Source of the DNA: Bin5 sp965232575
Lineage (GTDB): Bacteria; Chloroflexota; Anaerolineae; Caldilineales; Caldilineaceae
Assembly (NCBI GenBank): GCA_965232575.1
Contig: CBDDPZ010000009.1
Span: 744,001-808,000 of the forward strand
Direction of reading: 5' to 3'
Length of the DNA: 64,000 bases
The notes below the pieces were generated by a model, which made no database searches, was not told the origin of the DNA, and worked only from the letters and a program-made list of their open reading frames with translations. Made by a program: the position numbers and the translations under genes. Below, piece after piece: positions 9,050-17,775 of this stretch (position 1 is the first letter of the stretch; each line of letters starts with the position of its first letter).

Positions 9050-9693
9050 GTTTTTCCCCACTAAGATTACAGTTTTCTCGTGTGCGCCGCCGATGTGTAT
9101 CTGACAGCCGGCCGAATTCGTACCGGTAGAGCGAGAGCCCGGCTTGGATGTCTGCGGTGGAATCGACACCCTGCACTAGCGTGCTGGATTATACGGTGCA
9201 ACGAACTGGAGTGGCGACCGGGATAACCAGTCAATTGCGGGGACGCTTGCCGCTTGGCTTACCCATTTCAGTTCGGTCGCAAAATGCTTATACAAGGTGG
9301 CCTAGCAACTGCAGGAAACCATGAGACTTATCTTATCATATCACTCCTCTACCTCTTGAAGCAAAAGACCCTCAGAGAATGGTCGCGTTGCACAAATCGG
9401 AATGTTCCCTCAATGCAAGGGAATTCATGTTGGTCGCCCCTGGATAGAACGAAAAGCCTTAAAAAGGGCTGTATGATTTCGAATCCGGCTTGCGGTCCCA
9501 CCCGATAAGAATAGATTTCATCTTGACTTCCAGCACTGGTGTCCCATCAGTAAGACTCGTTGACTCGACCCGGAAAGAAATTGCGCTTATTGCCAATATC
9601 CATAAGAATAGAGTGGCAGGATAGGCGTCGTGAGTTCGAGTCACTTCGCATGGTTGCACTATGCTTGCAACCCACCTAGGAGAAAATGCTCGC
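9050..9693. other. Intergenic region, no convincing gene
   Basis: These 644 bp separate the minus-strand zinc-ribbon gene from the plus-strand pilin. A minus-strand frame across 9459-9827 is open but looks non-protein-like and overlaps the pilin. T-loop-like strings occur but do not fold as a tRNA. No terminator or repeat was recognised. Confidence 0.45.
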
Positions 9694-9933
9694 ATGTCGA
9701 TGTTCAGATCTTCGCCAGGTCGTGGAGGCCAGAGTTTCGTCGAGTACGCGTTGCTCTTGATCCTGGTGTCGATAGTCCTGTTGTCGATCCTGCTGATTTT
9801 GGGCAACGATCTGCGAACCTTCATCAATGATGTGCTTCAGCGCTGGTTTCCGGCTACGGATGAGGCGTTCTTAGAATCGCCAATCATATCGTTGTGGCTC
9901 ATTCCGCTTGTCGGCCGTGACCAACTGTCTTAG
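9694..9933 (+). CDS. Flp-type (type IVb) prepilin-like protein
   Basis: A 79-residue protein with a class III prepilin signal. The short basic leader ends GRGG, and cleavage after G12 would leave QSFVEYALLL with Glu at mature position 5 followed by Tyr, the hallmark of Flp/Fap pilins. A single hydrophobic helix follows. The C-terminal tail (about 30 residues) is longer than in minimal Flp pilins. Start ATG 9694 is preceded by AGGAG at 9678-9682; the in-frame ATG at 9661 is less likely. No tad assembly genes are nearby, so it is an orphan pilin in this window. Its 3' end overlaps the start of the comF gene. Confidence 0.75.
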   Translation: MSMFRSSPGRGGQSFVEYALLLILVSIVLLSILLILGNDLRTFINDVLQRWFPATDEAFLESPIISLWLIPLVGRDQLS

Positions 9934-10672
9934 CAATTGGACCAGCTTCGCATTGCTTCAGAGAATCGGTTCCTACCTTCTCGACCTGGTTTTCCCTCCC
10001 CGCTGTGTCGGTTGCCTGCAAAACGGCCAGTTGTTTTGCGACTCTTGTGCGCAGCGAGTGCTCCCTGCTCCATCGAGGCAAGAATGCCAACAGTGCGGTA
10101 TTGAATTGCCGGGAGACGTGAAAGGGCTCGGGTCTCCTTGTCCCGGATGCATGAATACCTTGGGATGGGTGGGGGTTGCAGCGCTTCACGAAGGCCCGCT
10201 TCGGCAGGCAATCCATGCGCTTAAGTACGATGACAGAACTGAGTTGGCTCCAAGCCTTGTTCGATATCTGAGAGCAGTGACCGCGGGGGATCCCTGGCCT
10301 GCCATTGTGCAAAGGTTGGAAGGAATTGTTCCTGTCCCATTGCACAAAGACAGGTTGCTGGAACGAGGCTACAATCAGGCCAGTCTTTTGGCGGCCGGCC
10401 TCGCAGTCGAATGGGCAATACCAGTACTCGACAACGCTATCGACCGCATCCAGGCCACCCGGTCCCAAGTCGGTCTTTCATCTCCGGAACGGGCAGCAAA
10501 TGTAATGGGCAAATTCAAAGTGAATTCAGTGTTAGTGTCCGGAAAGACTCTGCTGCTTGTGGACGACGTTTATACATCGGGCGCGACGATGCGAGAATGC
10601 GCCTCTGCTTTGCGCGAAGCTGGCGCAAACGCTGTCTACGGACTTGCGTTGGCGAGCCCTGCTTTCAGATAA
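9908..10672 (+). CDS. comF: ComF-family phosphoribosyltransferase-like protein
   Basis: Double zinc finger in the N-terminal half (CVGC/CDSC and CQQC/CPGC pairs) and a C-terminal type I phosphoribosyltransferase domain with the PRPP loop LLVDDVYTSGATM. This is the ComF/GntX architecture, needed for DNA uptake in naturally competent bacteria. YNQA and a VPVPLHKDRLLERGYNQ motif are typical. The start is uncertain: TTG 9908, GTG 9917 and TTG 9953 are possible and none has a good ribosome site, so translation may be coupled to the overlapping pilin gene. A pilin just before a competence protein is suggestive but not proof of competence. Confidence 0.88.
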   Translation: MSAVTNCLSNWTSFALLQRIGSYLLDLVFPPRCVGCLQNGQLFCDSCAQRVLPAPSRQECQQCGIELPGDVKGLGSPCPGCMNTLGWVGVAALHEGPLRQAIHALKYDDRTELAPSLVRYLRAVTAGDPWPAIVQRLEGIVPVPLHKDRLLERGYNQASLLAAGLAVEWAIPVLDNAIDRIQATRSQVGLSSPERAANVMGKFKVNSVLVSGKTLLLVDDVYTSGATMRECASALREAGANAVYGLALASPAFR

Positions 10673-10792
10673 ACTGCACGAGTCCAAATGGAAATGACAG
10701 GGGCGGATTACTAACCGCCAGAGTCGACTGCATCTCCGCTACAGCCAATACACTGGCATGAGTTTCGAATCAGAATGAAGGGAGAGAATAGT

Positions 10793-11344
10793 ATGAACCT
10801 GACGGTCCACGGAAGAAATGTCGGAATATCTGACCGAGTTCAGGATTACGTCGAGAAAAAGGTTGGCAGACTGGAAAAGTATCTGCCGCAGATCAGAGAG
10901 GCTAGAGCAGAACTGGTCCGTAGCGAAACACGGGCTGCCCAAGACCGGTACACTGCTCAACTGACGATTTGGGCCAGCGGACAGATTTTGCGCGCGGAGG
11001 AGTCCAGCGAAGACCTGTTCGCTTCGGTTGACGCCATTGTCGATAAAATGTACCGCCAAATTGAACGATTCAAAGGGCGCCGGTTCAAGAGCAAGAGACG
11101 CGATGCGGCTGCAGCAGCCGCAGCAGTCGAGCTATCTGCCACGCAGGTGCCCGATGACCTGGTGAGAATTGTGCGTACCAAGCAGTTCGTCGCCGAGCCG
11201 ATGATCCCGGAAGAAGCAGTCGAACAGATGGAACTGCTCGGCCATGACTTCTTCGTCTTCTACAATGTAGACACACGTTCACTGAATATCGTGTATGGTC
11301 GCCGAGACGGAAACTACGGGCTCCTTCAGCCCCGCGTAAACTAA
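10793..11344 (+). CDS. hpf: Ribosome hibernation promoting factor, long form
   Basis: Binds the 30S decoding region and dimerises ribosomes in stationary phase. The N-terminal domain (1-100) has the YfiA/Hpf fold (MNLTVHGRNVGISDRVQDYVEKK). A basic and Ala-rich linker leads to a C-terminal dimerisation domain with VRTKQFVAEPMIPEEAVEQMELLGHDFFVF, which defines the long form. Start ATG 10793 follows GGGAGAG; an upstream in-frame ATG at 10775 adds six residues and has no ribosome site. A terminator lies 185 bp downstream. Confidence 0.95.
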   Translation: MNLTVHGRNVGISDRVQDYVEKKVGRLEKYLPQIREARAELVRSETRAAQDRYTAQLTIWASGQILRAEESSEDLFASVDAIVDKMYRQIERFKGRRFKSKRRDAAAAAAAVELSATQVPDDLVRIVRTKQFVAEPMIPEEAVEQMELLGHDFFVFYNVDTRSLNIVYGRRDGNYGLLQPRVN

Positions 11345-11529
11345 GTTTCTCGAATGGGGCGTCCTGTACTGAACAGAACCGACATGCCATTGCGTTGTTT
11401 CACTCAATTCATGCAGGCGCCTGCAAAGTCCAGTCGAGACAGTTCAATTTCGGATTTCCCGGCTCAGGTGGAGTTCGCTAACGAGCATATATCGGGCCGG
11501 TCCGGAGCACGTTTTGCGGGAATCAGATT

Positions 11530-11556
11530 GCGCGCCTCAACAAGGCGCGCCTTTTT
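11530..11556 (+). terminator. Rho-independent terminator after hpf
   Basis: GCGCGCCT (11530-11537) and AGGCGCGC (11543-11550) form an 8-bp GC-rich stem with a 5-nt loop, followed by CTTTTT. It ends the hpf transcript before the glycosyltransferase gene. Confidence 0.85.
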
Positions 11557-11606
11557 GCTTCCATCTGAAGTTGCAGTACCCGCGTCTGCAGGTGGATGAA
11601 CACGCT

Positions 11607-12626
11607 ATGATGCGCGTTTCGGTCGTAGCCACGGTCTACAATGAAGGGGAAAGCATCAGGACCTTGATGGATTCCCTGCTGAACCAGACACGCCAGCCCG
11701 ACGAAATTGTAATCTGCGATGGCGGCAGCGGTGACGATACCGTCACCTTGCTGAACGAATACCTTGACAGAATGCCGGGATTGCGGATATTCGCCGTATC
11801 AGGTGCGAACATCAGCCAGGGGCGTAACCGAGCGATAGATGAGGCAGTCGGACCGATCATAGCCTGCACCGACGCCGGCGTACGGCTGGACCCTCGCTGG
11901 TTGGAACAGTTGCTTGCGCCTTTTGAAAGAGGCGCCACATCCAAGGATTGCAGTGTTGGGGCTGTGGCCGGTTTCTTTGTACCGGAGGCTTCAGGCCCGT
12001 TTCAGATGGCGATGGGGGCGACCGTCTTGCCTCGGGTGGAAGAGATAACGCCTTCTCGTTTCCTGCCCAGCAGCCGGTCAGTAGCCTATTCGAAGGAGTT
12101 ATGGCGAAGGGTAGGGGGGTATCCTGAATGGCTCGACTACTGTGAAGACCTGGTCTTCGATTTACGCGTAATCGCTGAAGAAGAGGAGTCAGTGTTTGCC
12201 TGGGCGCCGCAGGCAATTGCTTATTTTCGTCCCCGCCCTGATTTGAAATCCTTTTTCCAGCAGTACTACCGTTACGCACGGGGGGATGGGAAGGCAGACC
12301 TGTGGCGTTTGCGACATGCGGTGCGCTACGCCACTTATCTGATTCTAATCCCTGCTCTACTAGGTCATGCACTATGGGGACAGGAGGCGCGTTGGTTGGG
12401 CGGGCTTGGTTTGATCGTCGGAGGAATCGTCAATTGCGCACGGCCCTGGGGGCGCCTGTCGTCGTTGGCGAAAGACATTCCACTCGTGGAGTGGATACAG
12501 GCCGCCCTCTTGGTGCCGGTAATTCGTCTGGTAGGCGACGCGGCAAAGATGGCAGGCTTTCCTGTGGGCCTTCTGTGGCGCTTGCGAAATCGGCACAGGT
12601 CAGAGATTCATTGGCGTGAAGTATAG
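11607..12626 (+). CDS. Glycosyltransferase family 2 membrane protein
   Basis: GT-A fold glycosyltransferase of about 340 residues. The N-terminus has VSVVATVYNEGESI and CDGGSGDDT (nucleotide-sugar binding), then ACTDAGVRLDPRW, with DAG as the metal-binding triad. After the catalytic domain come two or three hydrophobic segments (about residues 225-300) that anchor it in the membrane. It likely transfers a sugar to a lipid or surface glycan; the acceptor is unknown. Tandem ATGs at 11607 and 11610; AGGTGG at 11590-11595 supports this start. Confidence 0.88.
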   Translation: MMRVSVVATVYNEGESIRTLMDSLLNQTRQPDEIVICDGGSGDDTVTLLNEYLDRMPGLRIFAVSGANISQGRNRAIDEAVGPIIACTDAGVRLDPRWLEQLLAPFERGATSKDCSVGAVAGFFVPEASGPFQMAMGATVLPRVEEITPSRFLPSSRSVAYSKELWRRVGGYPEWLDYCEDLVFDLRVIAEEEESVFAWAPQAIAYFRPRPDLKSFFQQYYRYARGDGKADLWRLRHAVRYATYLILIPALLGHALWGQEARWLGGLGLIVGGIVNCARPWGRLSSLAKDIPLVEWIQAALLVPVIRLVGDAAKMAGFPVGLLWRLRNRHRSEIHWREV

Positions 12627-12670
12627 CGTTTCGGACTCATATTCCACATTTATCATAAGCGAGAATTCTC

Positions 12671-13330
12671 GTGCCACTACTCTTAGATGGACACAATATC
12701 ATCGGCTCAGGTGTCCTGGAAAATATCAGTCTGCAGGACGAAAACGATGAAGAATTGTTCGTATCGCGCTTGCGCGTTTGGCGGAGCAACTACCGGGGAA
12801 AAGTAACGGTAATCTTTGATAGGGGCATCGTCGGTGGGACATCACGGGAACTGAGCGGCGGCGGCGTTGAGGTCATCTTCGCTCGGGACCCGCAGGAGGC
12901 CGATGACTGGATCAGACGTCGTATCCACCAGCGCCCTCAGGGGCTGGTCGTCGTTACGAACGATTTGGCACTGCGCCAGGAAGCGAAACAGTACGACATA
13001 GAAACGTGGCAGGCGGAGGAATTCGTTCAGCGTATGGAAAGACTACGAGGGCGTTCTGACGCGACCCATATCGGCGCCTCACGTCAGGGAACCGGGAATC
13101 CGTCTGCGAAAGACATGGACGAGTCACTGAACGAACAAGGTGCGGAAAGTAACATAAGTCTGTCTGACCGAGAAGTTTCCGAGTGGCTGGACCTATTTGG
13201 TTCGTCAGACCCGGTTACCAAACGACCGCGACGGGTCGAAAGCAGTCCCTCTTCCCCCAGCCAGGTTGCGTTTTCGCGGCACAGGGATGCACTTCGCAAG
13301 AAGCTGAAGGGAAAGCAACGCAGACGCTAA
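12671..13330 (+). CDS. NYN (YacP-like) PIN-fold ribonuclease
   Basis: The first 130 residues match the YacP/NYN family: LLLDGHNIIG with the metal-binding Asp, VIFDRG, DPQEADDWI and VVVTNDLALRQEA, giving the set of acidic residues of a PIN-like nuclease (compare Rae1 of Bacillus, which cleaves mRNA on the ribosome). The C-terminal 80 residues are polar and end in a basic KKLKGKQRRR tail that could bind RNA. Start is GTG at 12671. No cognate antitoxin is adjacent, so I read it as a housekeeping RNA-processing enzyme. Confidence 0.85.
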   Translation: MPLLLDGHNIIGSGVLENISLQDENDEELFVSRLRVWRSNYRGKVTVIFDRGIVGGTSRELSGGGVEVIFARDPQEADDWIRRRIHQRPQGLVVVTNDLALRQEAKQYDIETWQAEEFVQRMERLRGRSDATHIGASRQGTGNPSAKDMDESLNEQGAESNISLSDREVSEWLDLFGSSDPVTKRPRRVESSPSSPSQVAFSRHRDALRKKLKGKQRRR

Positions 13331-13441
13331 GCAACTTGCATCAACAGGGGCAAAGGGCAAGTCGGTATCCTTCTTCTCCTGAGTTTCGCCAGCGGGTAAG
13401 CCAATGCTGCCTGGATTTCCCTTTGCTGCTGGAGCGATCCA

Positions 13442-13948
13442 ATGACATCCGACGTCGGGCCGAAGAGGAAGGGGCGACGAAAGGTGAAGGCCCACCTGAT
13501 CGAGGCGACCCCCGACGCCGGTGGTTGGGGTCATTGGGTGCTGTCTGCGCCAGCGACCTGTTTTTTGGGATGGTTGTGGCTGGACCTGTTTGGAATCCTT
13601 AGCCCGATTCAGTCGCGACCCGTTGATCTCCTTCTGGGTGCTCTCGCCTACGTCGTCCTCATCCTGCTGCCTCTTGGATACGGCACCCATCGCTTCGTGA
13701 CATCATTCCCAGGAATCTTCCAGCAGGCCGGATGGACAGTACAGCCATTGGAGCCGGTGAAGCCAGAAGAAAAACACATTGTCAGGTACATTTGCGCTAC
13801 AAGGGAGCGCGCGGGTACTGACAGCCGACGTATCCTGCTGCGAGTGGCGCAGGGCTGGGTATATCTGGAGATCGGCGCGATTCTTATTGGTGCTGTGGCT
13901 ATGGTTCCGCTCTTCTTTAGCGCTGTTGAATTCGGATTCGGACGCTAG
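13442..13948 (+). CDS. Small membrane protein of unknown function
   Basis: 168 residues with a basic N-terminus and three hydrophobic segments (about 33-52, 61-80 and 141-163). Between the second and third lies a soluble stretch with a VKPEEKHIVRYIC pattern. No family recognised. It lies between the NYN nuclease and the M20 peptidase on the same strand, 70 bp before the latter's start, and may share their transcript. Confidence 0.65.
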   Translation: MTSDVGPKRKGRRKVKAHLIEATPDAGGWGHWVLSAPATCFLGWLWLDLFGILSPIQSRPVDLLLGALAYVVLILLPLGYGTHRFVTSFPGIFQQAGWTVQPLEPVKPEEKHIVRYICATRERAGTDSRRILLRVAQGWVYLEIGAILIGAVAMVPLFFSAVEFGFGR

Positions 13949-14018
13949 TCCAGTCTGCCGCGCACTGAACTTCCCAGGCAGGGTACTGTCCGAGCACATT
14001 TTCCAGCAGGAGTTCGAA

Positions 14019-15173
14019 ATGAATCCCCGTCAACTAATCCCCTTTTACCAGCAACAGAATTCGCGTATCCTTGAAACGATCGGTGAGCATGTAAAGGAGG
14101 AGACGCCAACAGACGAAATGGGACGGCTGGATGCATTTGTCACCCGACTTGCCGACCGCTTTACAGTAGCCGGACTAGAAACAGAGATTATCCCCAATCA
14201 GTTACGCGGCAACCATCTGCGCGCCCGTTTTCAAAGGGCGGAGTATGTGGACCAGCCGGCGTCGGCGCTGATTCTCTGCCACTACGACACAGTCTGGCCC
14301 GTTGGCTCCTTGAAAACCCATCCATTTCGGGTAGACGACCGGGGTTGGGCCTACGGACCCGGCATTTTCGACATGCAGGCAAGTCTGGCCTTGGTGGAAT
14401 ACGTGCTCCGGGGTGTACAGAGCCTGAACCTGCGCCTGCCGCGCCCGGTAACCGTGCTTGTGACATCGGACGAGGAGGTAGGTAGTCAGACCTCACGTGA
14501 GCTAATAGAAGTGGAGGCGCGACAGGCCGCCTACGTCTTGGTGATGGAGCCACCGCTTCCCGGCGGCGTCCTGAAAACGACAAGAAAGGGCGGTGCCCAC
14601 TATGCGCTCTCGATTACCGGGCGGGCAGCGCACGCAGGTGTAGAGCCAGAGAAGGGCGTCAGCGCAGTTCAGGAACTGGCCCACCAGGTCTTGGCTTTGC
14701 ACAGCCTGACAGACTCTGAGGCAGGAACGACGGTTAACGTTGGCGTGGTCGCGGCAGGAACACGTCCTAATGTTGTTGCTGCGCACGCGGAAGCCCGAGT
14801 CGATGTTCGGGCTTGGACTGCCGCGGAGATGGAGCGAGTGAACAATGAAATCTTGAACCTCAAACCGAGAGTGACCGGAATTCAACTTGAGGTGACAGGC
14901 GGCGTGAATCGTCCTCCGTTGGAGAGGAACGTAACAGGGCCACTTTTTGAACAGGCCCGAGCCATTGGCCGGACGCTTGGCCTGGACCTGCATGAAGACG
15001 GCACCGGTGGCGGCAGCGACGGCAACCTGACCGGCGCACTGGGCGTCCCTACGTTGGACGGTCTGGGTATCCCTGGGCACGGGGCGCATGCCGACCATGA
15101 ACATATCGAAGTAGATAAGATCGGCGAGAGAGCTGGCCTATTGACTGCACTTCTGATGAAGCTTTCGCCGTGA
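14019..15173 (+). CDS. M20 family metallopeptidase (glutamate carboxypeptidase-like)
   Basis: A di-zinc exopeptidase of 384 residues. Visible motifs: LILCHYDTVWPVG (first metal His and Asp), GPGIFDMQASLALVEYVL (bridging Asp), SDEEVGSQTSRELIE (catalytic and metal Glu pair), GRAAHAGVEPEKGVSAVQEL (dimerisation-domain His) and a terminal GIPGHGAHADHEHI. This is the CPG2/ArgE/DapE clan, with closest resemblance to glutamate carboxypeptidase. No signal peptide. Start ATG 14019 follows AGGAG at 14008-14012. An M14 peptidase follows 80 bp later, so the pair may serve peptide scavenging. Confidence 0.9.
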   Translation: MNPRQLIPFYQQQNSRILETIGEHVKEETPTDEMGRLDAFVTRLADRFTVAGLETEIIPNQLRGNHLRARFQRAEYVDQPASALILCHYDTVWPVGSLKTHPFRVDDRGWAYGPGIFDMQASLALVEYVLRGVQSLNLRLPRPVTVLVTSDEEVGSQTSRELIEVEARQAAYVLVMEPPLPGGVLKTTRKGGAHYALSITGRAAHAGVEPEKGVSAVQELAHQVLALHSLTDSEAGTTVNVGVVAAGTRPNVVAAHAEARVDVRAWTAAEMERVNNEILNLKPRVTGIQLEVTGGVNRPPLERNVTGPLFEQARAIGRTLGLDLHEDGTGGGSDGNLTGALGVPTLDGLGIPGHGAHADHEHIEVDKIGERAGLLTALLMKLSP

Positions 15174-15253
15174 GGCGGTCCGCTTCGAAAGATGTCGGAA
15201 GTCGGTCTGGAGCGAGACGCGCTGACTGATATCATCCGGGGGACGCGCAAGCA

Positions 15254-16930
15254 ATGGACTTTAACCGCTATTTTACCAACGATGAAATCGAATCAACACT
15301 AAATGGCTGGACGCAGAACCATCCGCATTTGGCGAATGTGACCGAATTGGGCAGAAGTCATGAAAACAGGATGATCCATCTACTGACTTTGACCAATCAG
15401 ATGGTTGGAACTGACGAGGACAAACCTGCTATCTGGATCGATTCCAACATCCATGCTACGGAAGTTGCCGGCACGACGGTCGCCTTGCACATCGCGCACA
15501 CGCTCTTGTCCGGATATGGCAACGACGATCGTTGTACGCGGCTGCTGGACAACGTTGCGTTTTACATCGTGCCGCGGTTGAATCCGGACGGGGCGGCTTT
15601 GGCGCTTTCAGAAAACCCTAGGTATTTGCGCTCCGGCACTCGGCCTTATCCCTTTTCCGAACCCTTGGCTGGTTTGCATGAAGAGGATATTGATGGCGAC
15701 GGCCGCATCCTACAAATGCGGATCCCCGACCCTCATGGTGACTGGAAGGTCAGCTCGCTGGACGAGCGGCTCATGGAGAAGCGGGGACCGGACGAACATG
15801 GAGAACTTTACTACAGGTTGTTGCCGGAAGGCAGACTCGAAGACTTCGATGGCGTAGAGATCAAGTTGGCCAAGCCGCTACAAGGACTCGACTTCAACCG
15901 CAACTTCCCTTTTGAATGGCAGCCTGAGTCAACGCAGGCAGGCGCCGGGCCGTTTCCAGCATCGGAAAAGGAGATTCGCGCGGCAGTCGACTTCATCAGC
16001 CGGCACAATAATATCAACGTGGCTATTGCTTACCATACGCAAAGCGGCGTCATACTTCGGCCCTTCAGTACCAAGCCGGACGAAAAGATGGAGACAGGCG
16101 ACCTCTGGGTTTTTGAACTGATGGGCGATCGGGGAAAGGAACTGACCGGCTATCCTTGTTTGTCGGTTTATCACGGCTTCCGCTATCATCCCAAAGAAGT
16201 TACGACAGGAGCCTTTGACGATTGGGTCTACGATCACCTGGGCATGTTTTCATTTACTATTGAATTGTGGGACCTGCCGGGAAGGGCGGGCATCAAGGAT
16301 AGGGATTTTATTGATTGGGTCCGCAAACACCCGCACGGGGATGACATAAAGATTCTGAAATGGCTGGAAGAAAACGGAGATGAACCACCGCTGGTGGACT
16401 GGTATTCGTTCCAGCATCCCCAACTTGGCCTTGTTGAAATTGGTGGCTACAACCGGATGTACACATGGCGCAATCCCCCGCGCAGCCTGATCGGCGAAGA
16501 GGCAGAAATGAATACGGCTTTCGCCTTGTCACTGGCCGATATGTTGCCGAGCATGGCGCTTCATACCCTGTCGCTCGATCGACTATCGAATGAAGGGGAC
16601 TATCGTCTGCGGATTGTTGTGGAGAACAGCGGATTTCTGCCAACCTACACGAGTGCCCAAGGTCGCAAGCGTGATGCGGCGCGGCCGGTCCGGGTCGAGT
16701 TGGCGCTGCCCGAAAGCGTAGAACTGACTAGCGGACAGGCAAAGTCTGAGTTAGGGCACCTGGAGGGCCGCAGCGGCAAGCTGTCTGTCAGCACGATCTA
16801 CGCGGCAAGCCCGACAGACAACCGCGCTTGGACCGAGTGGGTCCTTCGCGGTCCCCCCGGCGCCGAGATTCAGATCCGAATTCACAGCGACCGCGCCGGT
16901 ACTTTGCGCGAACGAGTGGTCTTGAATTAG
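15254..16930 (+). CDS. M14 family zinc carboxypeptidase
   Basis: 558 residues. The N-terminal half has the carboxypeptidase A-type site: NIHATEVAG (zinc HxxE), a NPDGAALA motif with RYLRSGTRPYPF, LDFNRNFPFEW (substrate-binding NR), HTQSG with the third zinc His, and FTIELWD with the catalytic Glu. The C-terminal 150 residues look like a beta-rich accessory domain. No signal peptide is evident, which is unusual for digestive M14 enzymes and points to intracellular peptide turnover or export by another route. It follows the M20 gene on the same strand. Confidence 0.9.
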   Translation: MDFNRYFTNDEIESTLNGWTQNHPHLANVTELGRSHENRMIHLLTLTNQMVGTDEDKPAIWIDSNIHATEVAGTTVALHIAHTLLSGYGNDDRCTRLLDNVAFYIVPRLNPDGAALALSENPRYLRSGTRPYPFSEPLAGLHEEDIDGDGRILQMRIPDPHGDWKVSSLDERLMEKRGPDEHGELYYRLLPEGRLEDFDGVEIKLAKPLQGLDFNRNFPFEWQPESTQAGAGPFPASEKEIRAAVDFISRHNNINVAIAYHTQSGVILRPFSTKPDEKMETGDLWVFELMGDRGKELTGYPCLSVYHGFRYHPKEVTTGAFDDWVYDHLGMFSFTIELWDLPGRAGIKDRDFIDWVRKHPHGDDIKILKWLEENGDEPPLVDWYSFQHPQLGLVEIGGYNRMYTWRNPPRSLIGEEAEMNTAFALSLADMLPSMALHTLSLDRLSNEGDYRLRIVVENSGFLPTYTSAQGRKRDAARPVRVELALPESVELTSGQAKSELGHLEGRSGKLSVSTIYAASPTDNRAWTEWVLRGPPGAEIQIRIHSDRAGTLRERVVLN

Positions 16931-17049
16931 AGTCCTGGCAACAAGCGAGATGAAGGCGCTAGACCGGCCAAACGCGCATCACGATTCAGGATGAGGTCAG
17001 AGGACATCGAAGGCGTCTCTGCAAAAGAGACATATGAAGGATTCACGCC

Positions 17050-17775
17050 TTGAACAAGATCAGGTTGTTGATCGTTGAGGACGAGCCGACACTGCTTGAG
17101 ACGCTGAAGTATAATCTCGAGCGACAGGGATACGAAGTTGTCACGGCCTCAGACGGCGTTCAGGCATTGTCGACTGCCAGGTCCGAGAAACTCGACCTGG
17201 TGATCCTCGATGTTATGCTACCTGGCCTGGATGGCTTTGAAGTCTGCCGAATACTGCGCCAGGAGATTAGCTTGCCGATACTGATGCTGACGGCCAAAGA
17301 TGAAGAAGTGGACAAGATTGTCGGCCTGGAAGCAGGCGCGGACGACTATCTGACGAAGCCGTTCAGCATGCGGGAACTTCTGGCTAGAGTGAGGGCTCAC
17401 CTGCGCCGCGTTCGTCTGCTCCGAGAGGAACTGGAAAGCTCAGGCCAGACAGTTCAGGATTCGCTCAACGGTGGCGTGGTCTTCTCATTCGGCGATTTGG
17501 TCATTGACGAGAGCAGGAGAGAAATACGGCGCGACGGCACTGTATTGGCCCTTAAGCCAAAAGAGTTTGAGCTTCTCCTGTTTTTGGCTCATAACCGGGG
17601 AATCGCCCTAGGACGAAGCCTAATCTTGGAACGAGTTTGGGGATGGGACTTCGACGGCGGCAGCCGAACGGTCGACGTTCACATTCGCTGGCTGCGAGAA
17701 AAGATCGAAGTTGATCCGGCCCACCCCGGTCGCATTCTGACAGTACGAGGCATCGGTTACCGCTTTGACGGGTAA
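17050..17775 (+). CDS. phoP: OmpR/PhoB-family response regulator (PhoP-like)
   Basis: 241 residues. The receiver domain (1-120) has the acidic pair in VEDEP, the phosphoacceptor in LVILDVMLPGLDGFEV (about D55), the Thr of LMLTAKDEE and KPFSMRELLARVRAHLRR. The winged-helix domain (about 150-241) ends in SRTVDVHIRWLREKIEVDP and RTVRGIGYRF, as in PhoB/PhoP. Start is TTG at 17050 after a GAAGGA. The kinase gene overlaps the 3' end by 11 bp. Position next to the kinase and 7.5 kb before the pst operon supports a phosphate-response role; the symbol is by analogy. Confidence 0.9.
   Translation: MNKIRLLIVEDEPTLLETLKYNLERQGYEVVTASDGVQALSTARSEKLDLVILDVMLPGLDGFEVCRILRQEISLPILMLTAKDEEVDKIVGLEAGADDYLTKPFSMRELLARVRAHLRRVRLLREELESSGQTVQDSLNGGVVFSFGDLVIDESRREIRRDGTVLALKPKEFELLLFLAHNRGIALGRSLILERVWGWDFDGGSRTVDVHIRWLREKIEVDPAHPGRILTVRGIGYRFDG

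Noticed and set aside
9627..9650. T-loop-like string GTGAGTTCGAGTCAC suggesting a tRNA
   Set aside because: The stem is only 4 bp and no matching acceptor, anticodon or D arm could be found around it.
9459..9827. Open frame on the minus strand, 122 codons
   Set aside because: It overlaps the well-supported Flp-type pilin and has no family-like composition or ribosome site.
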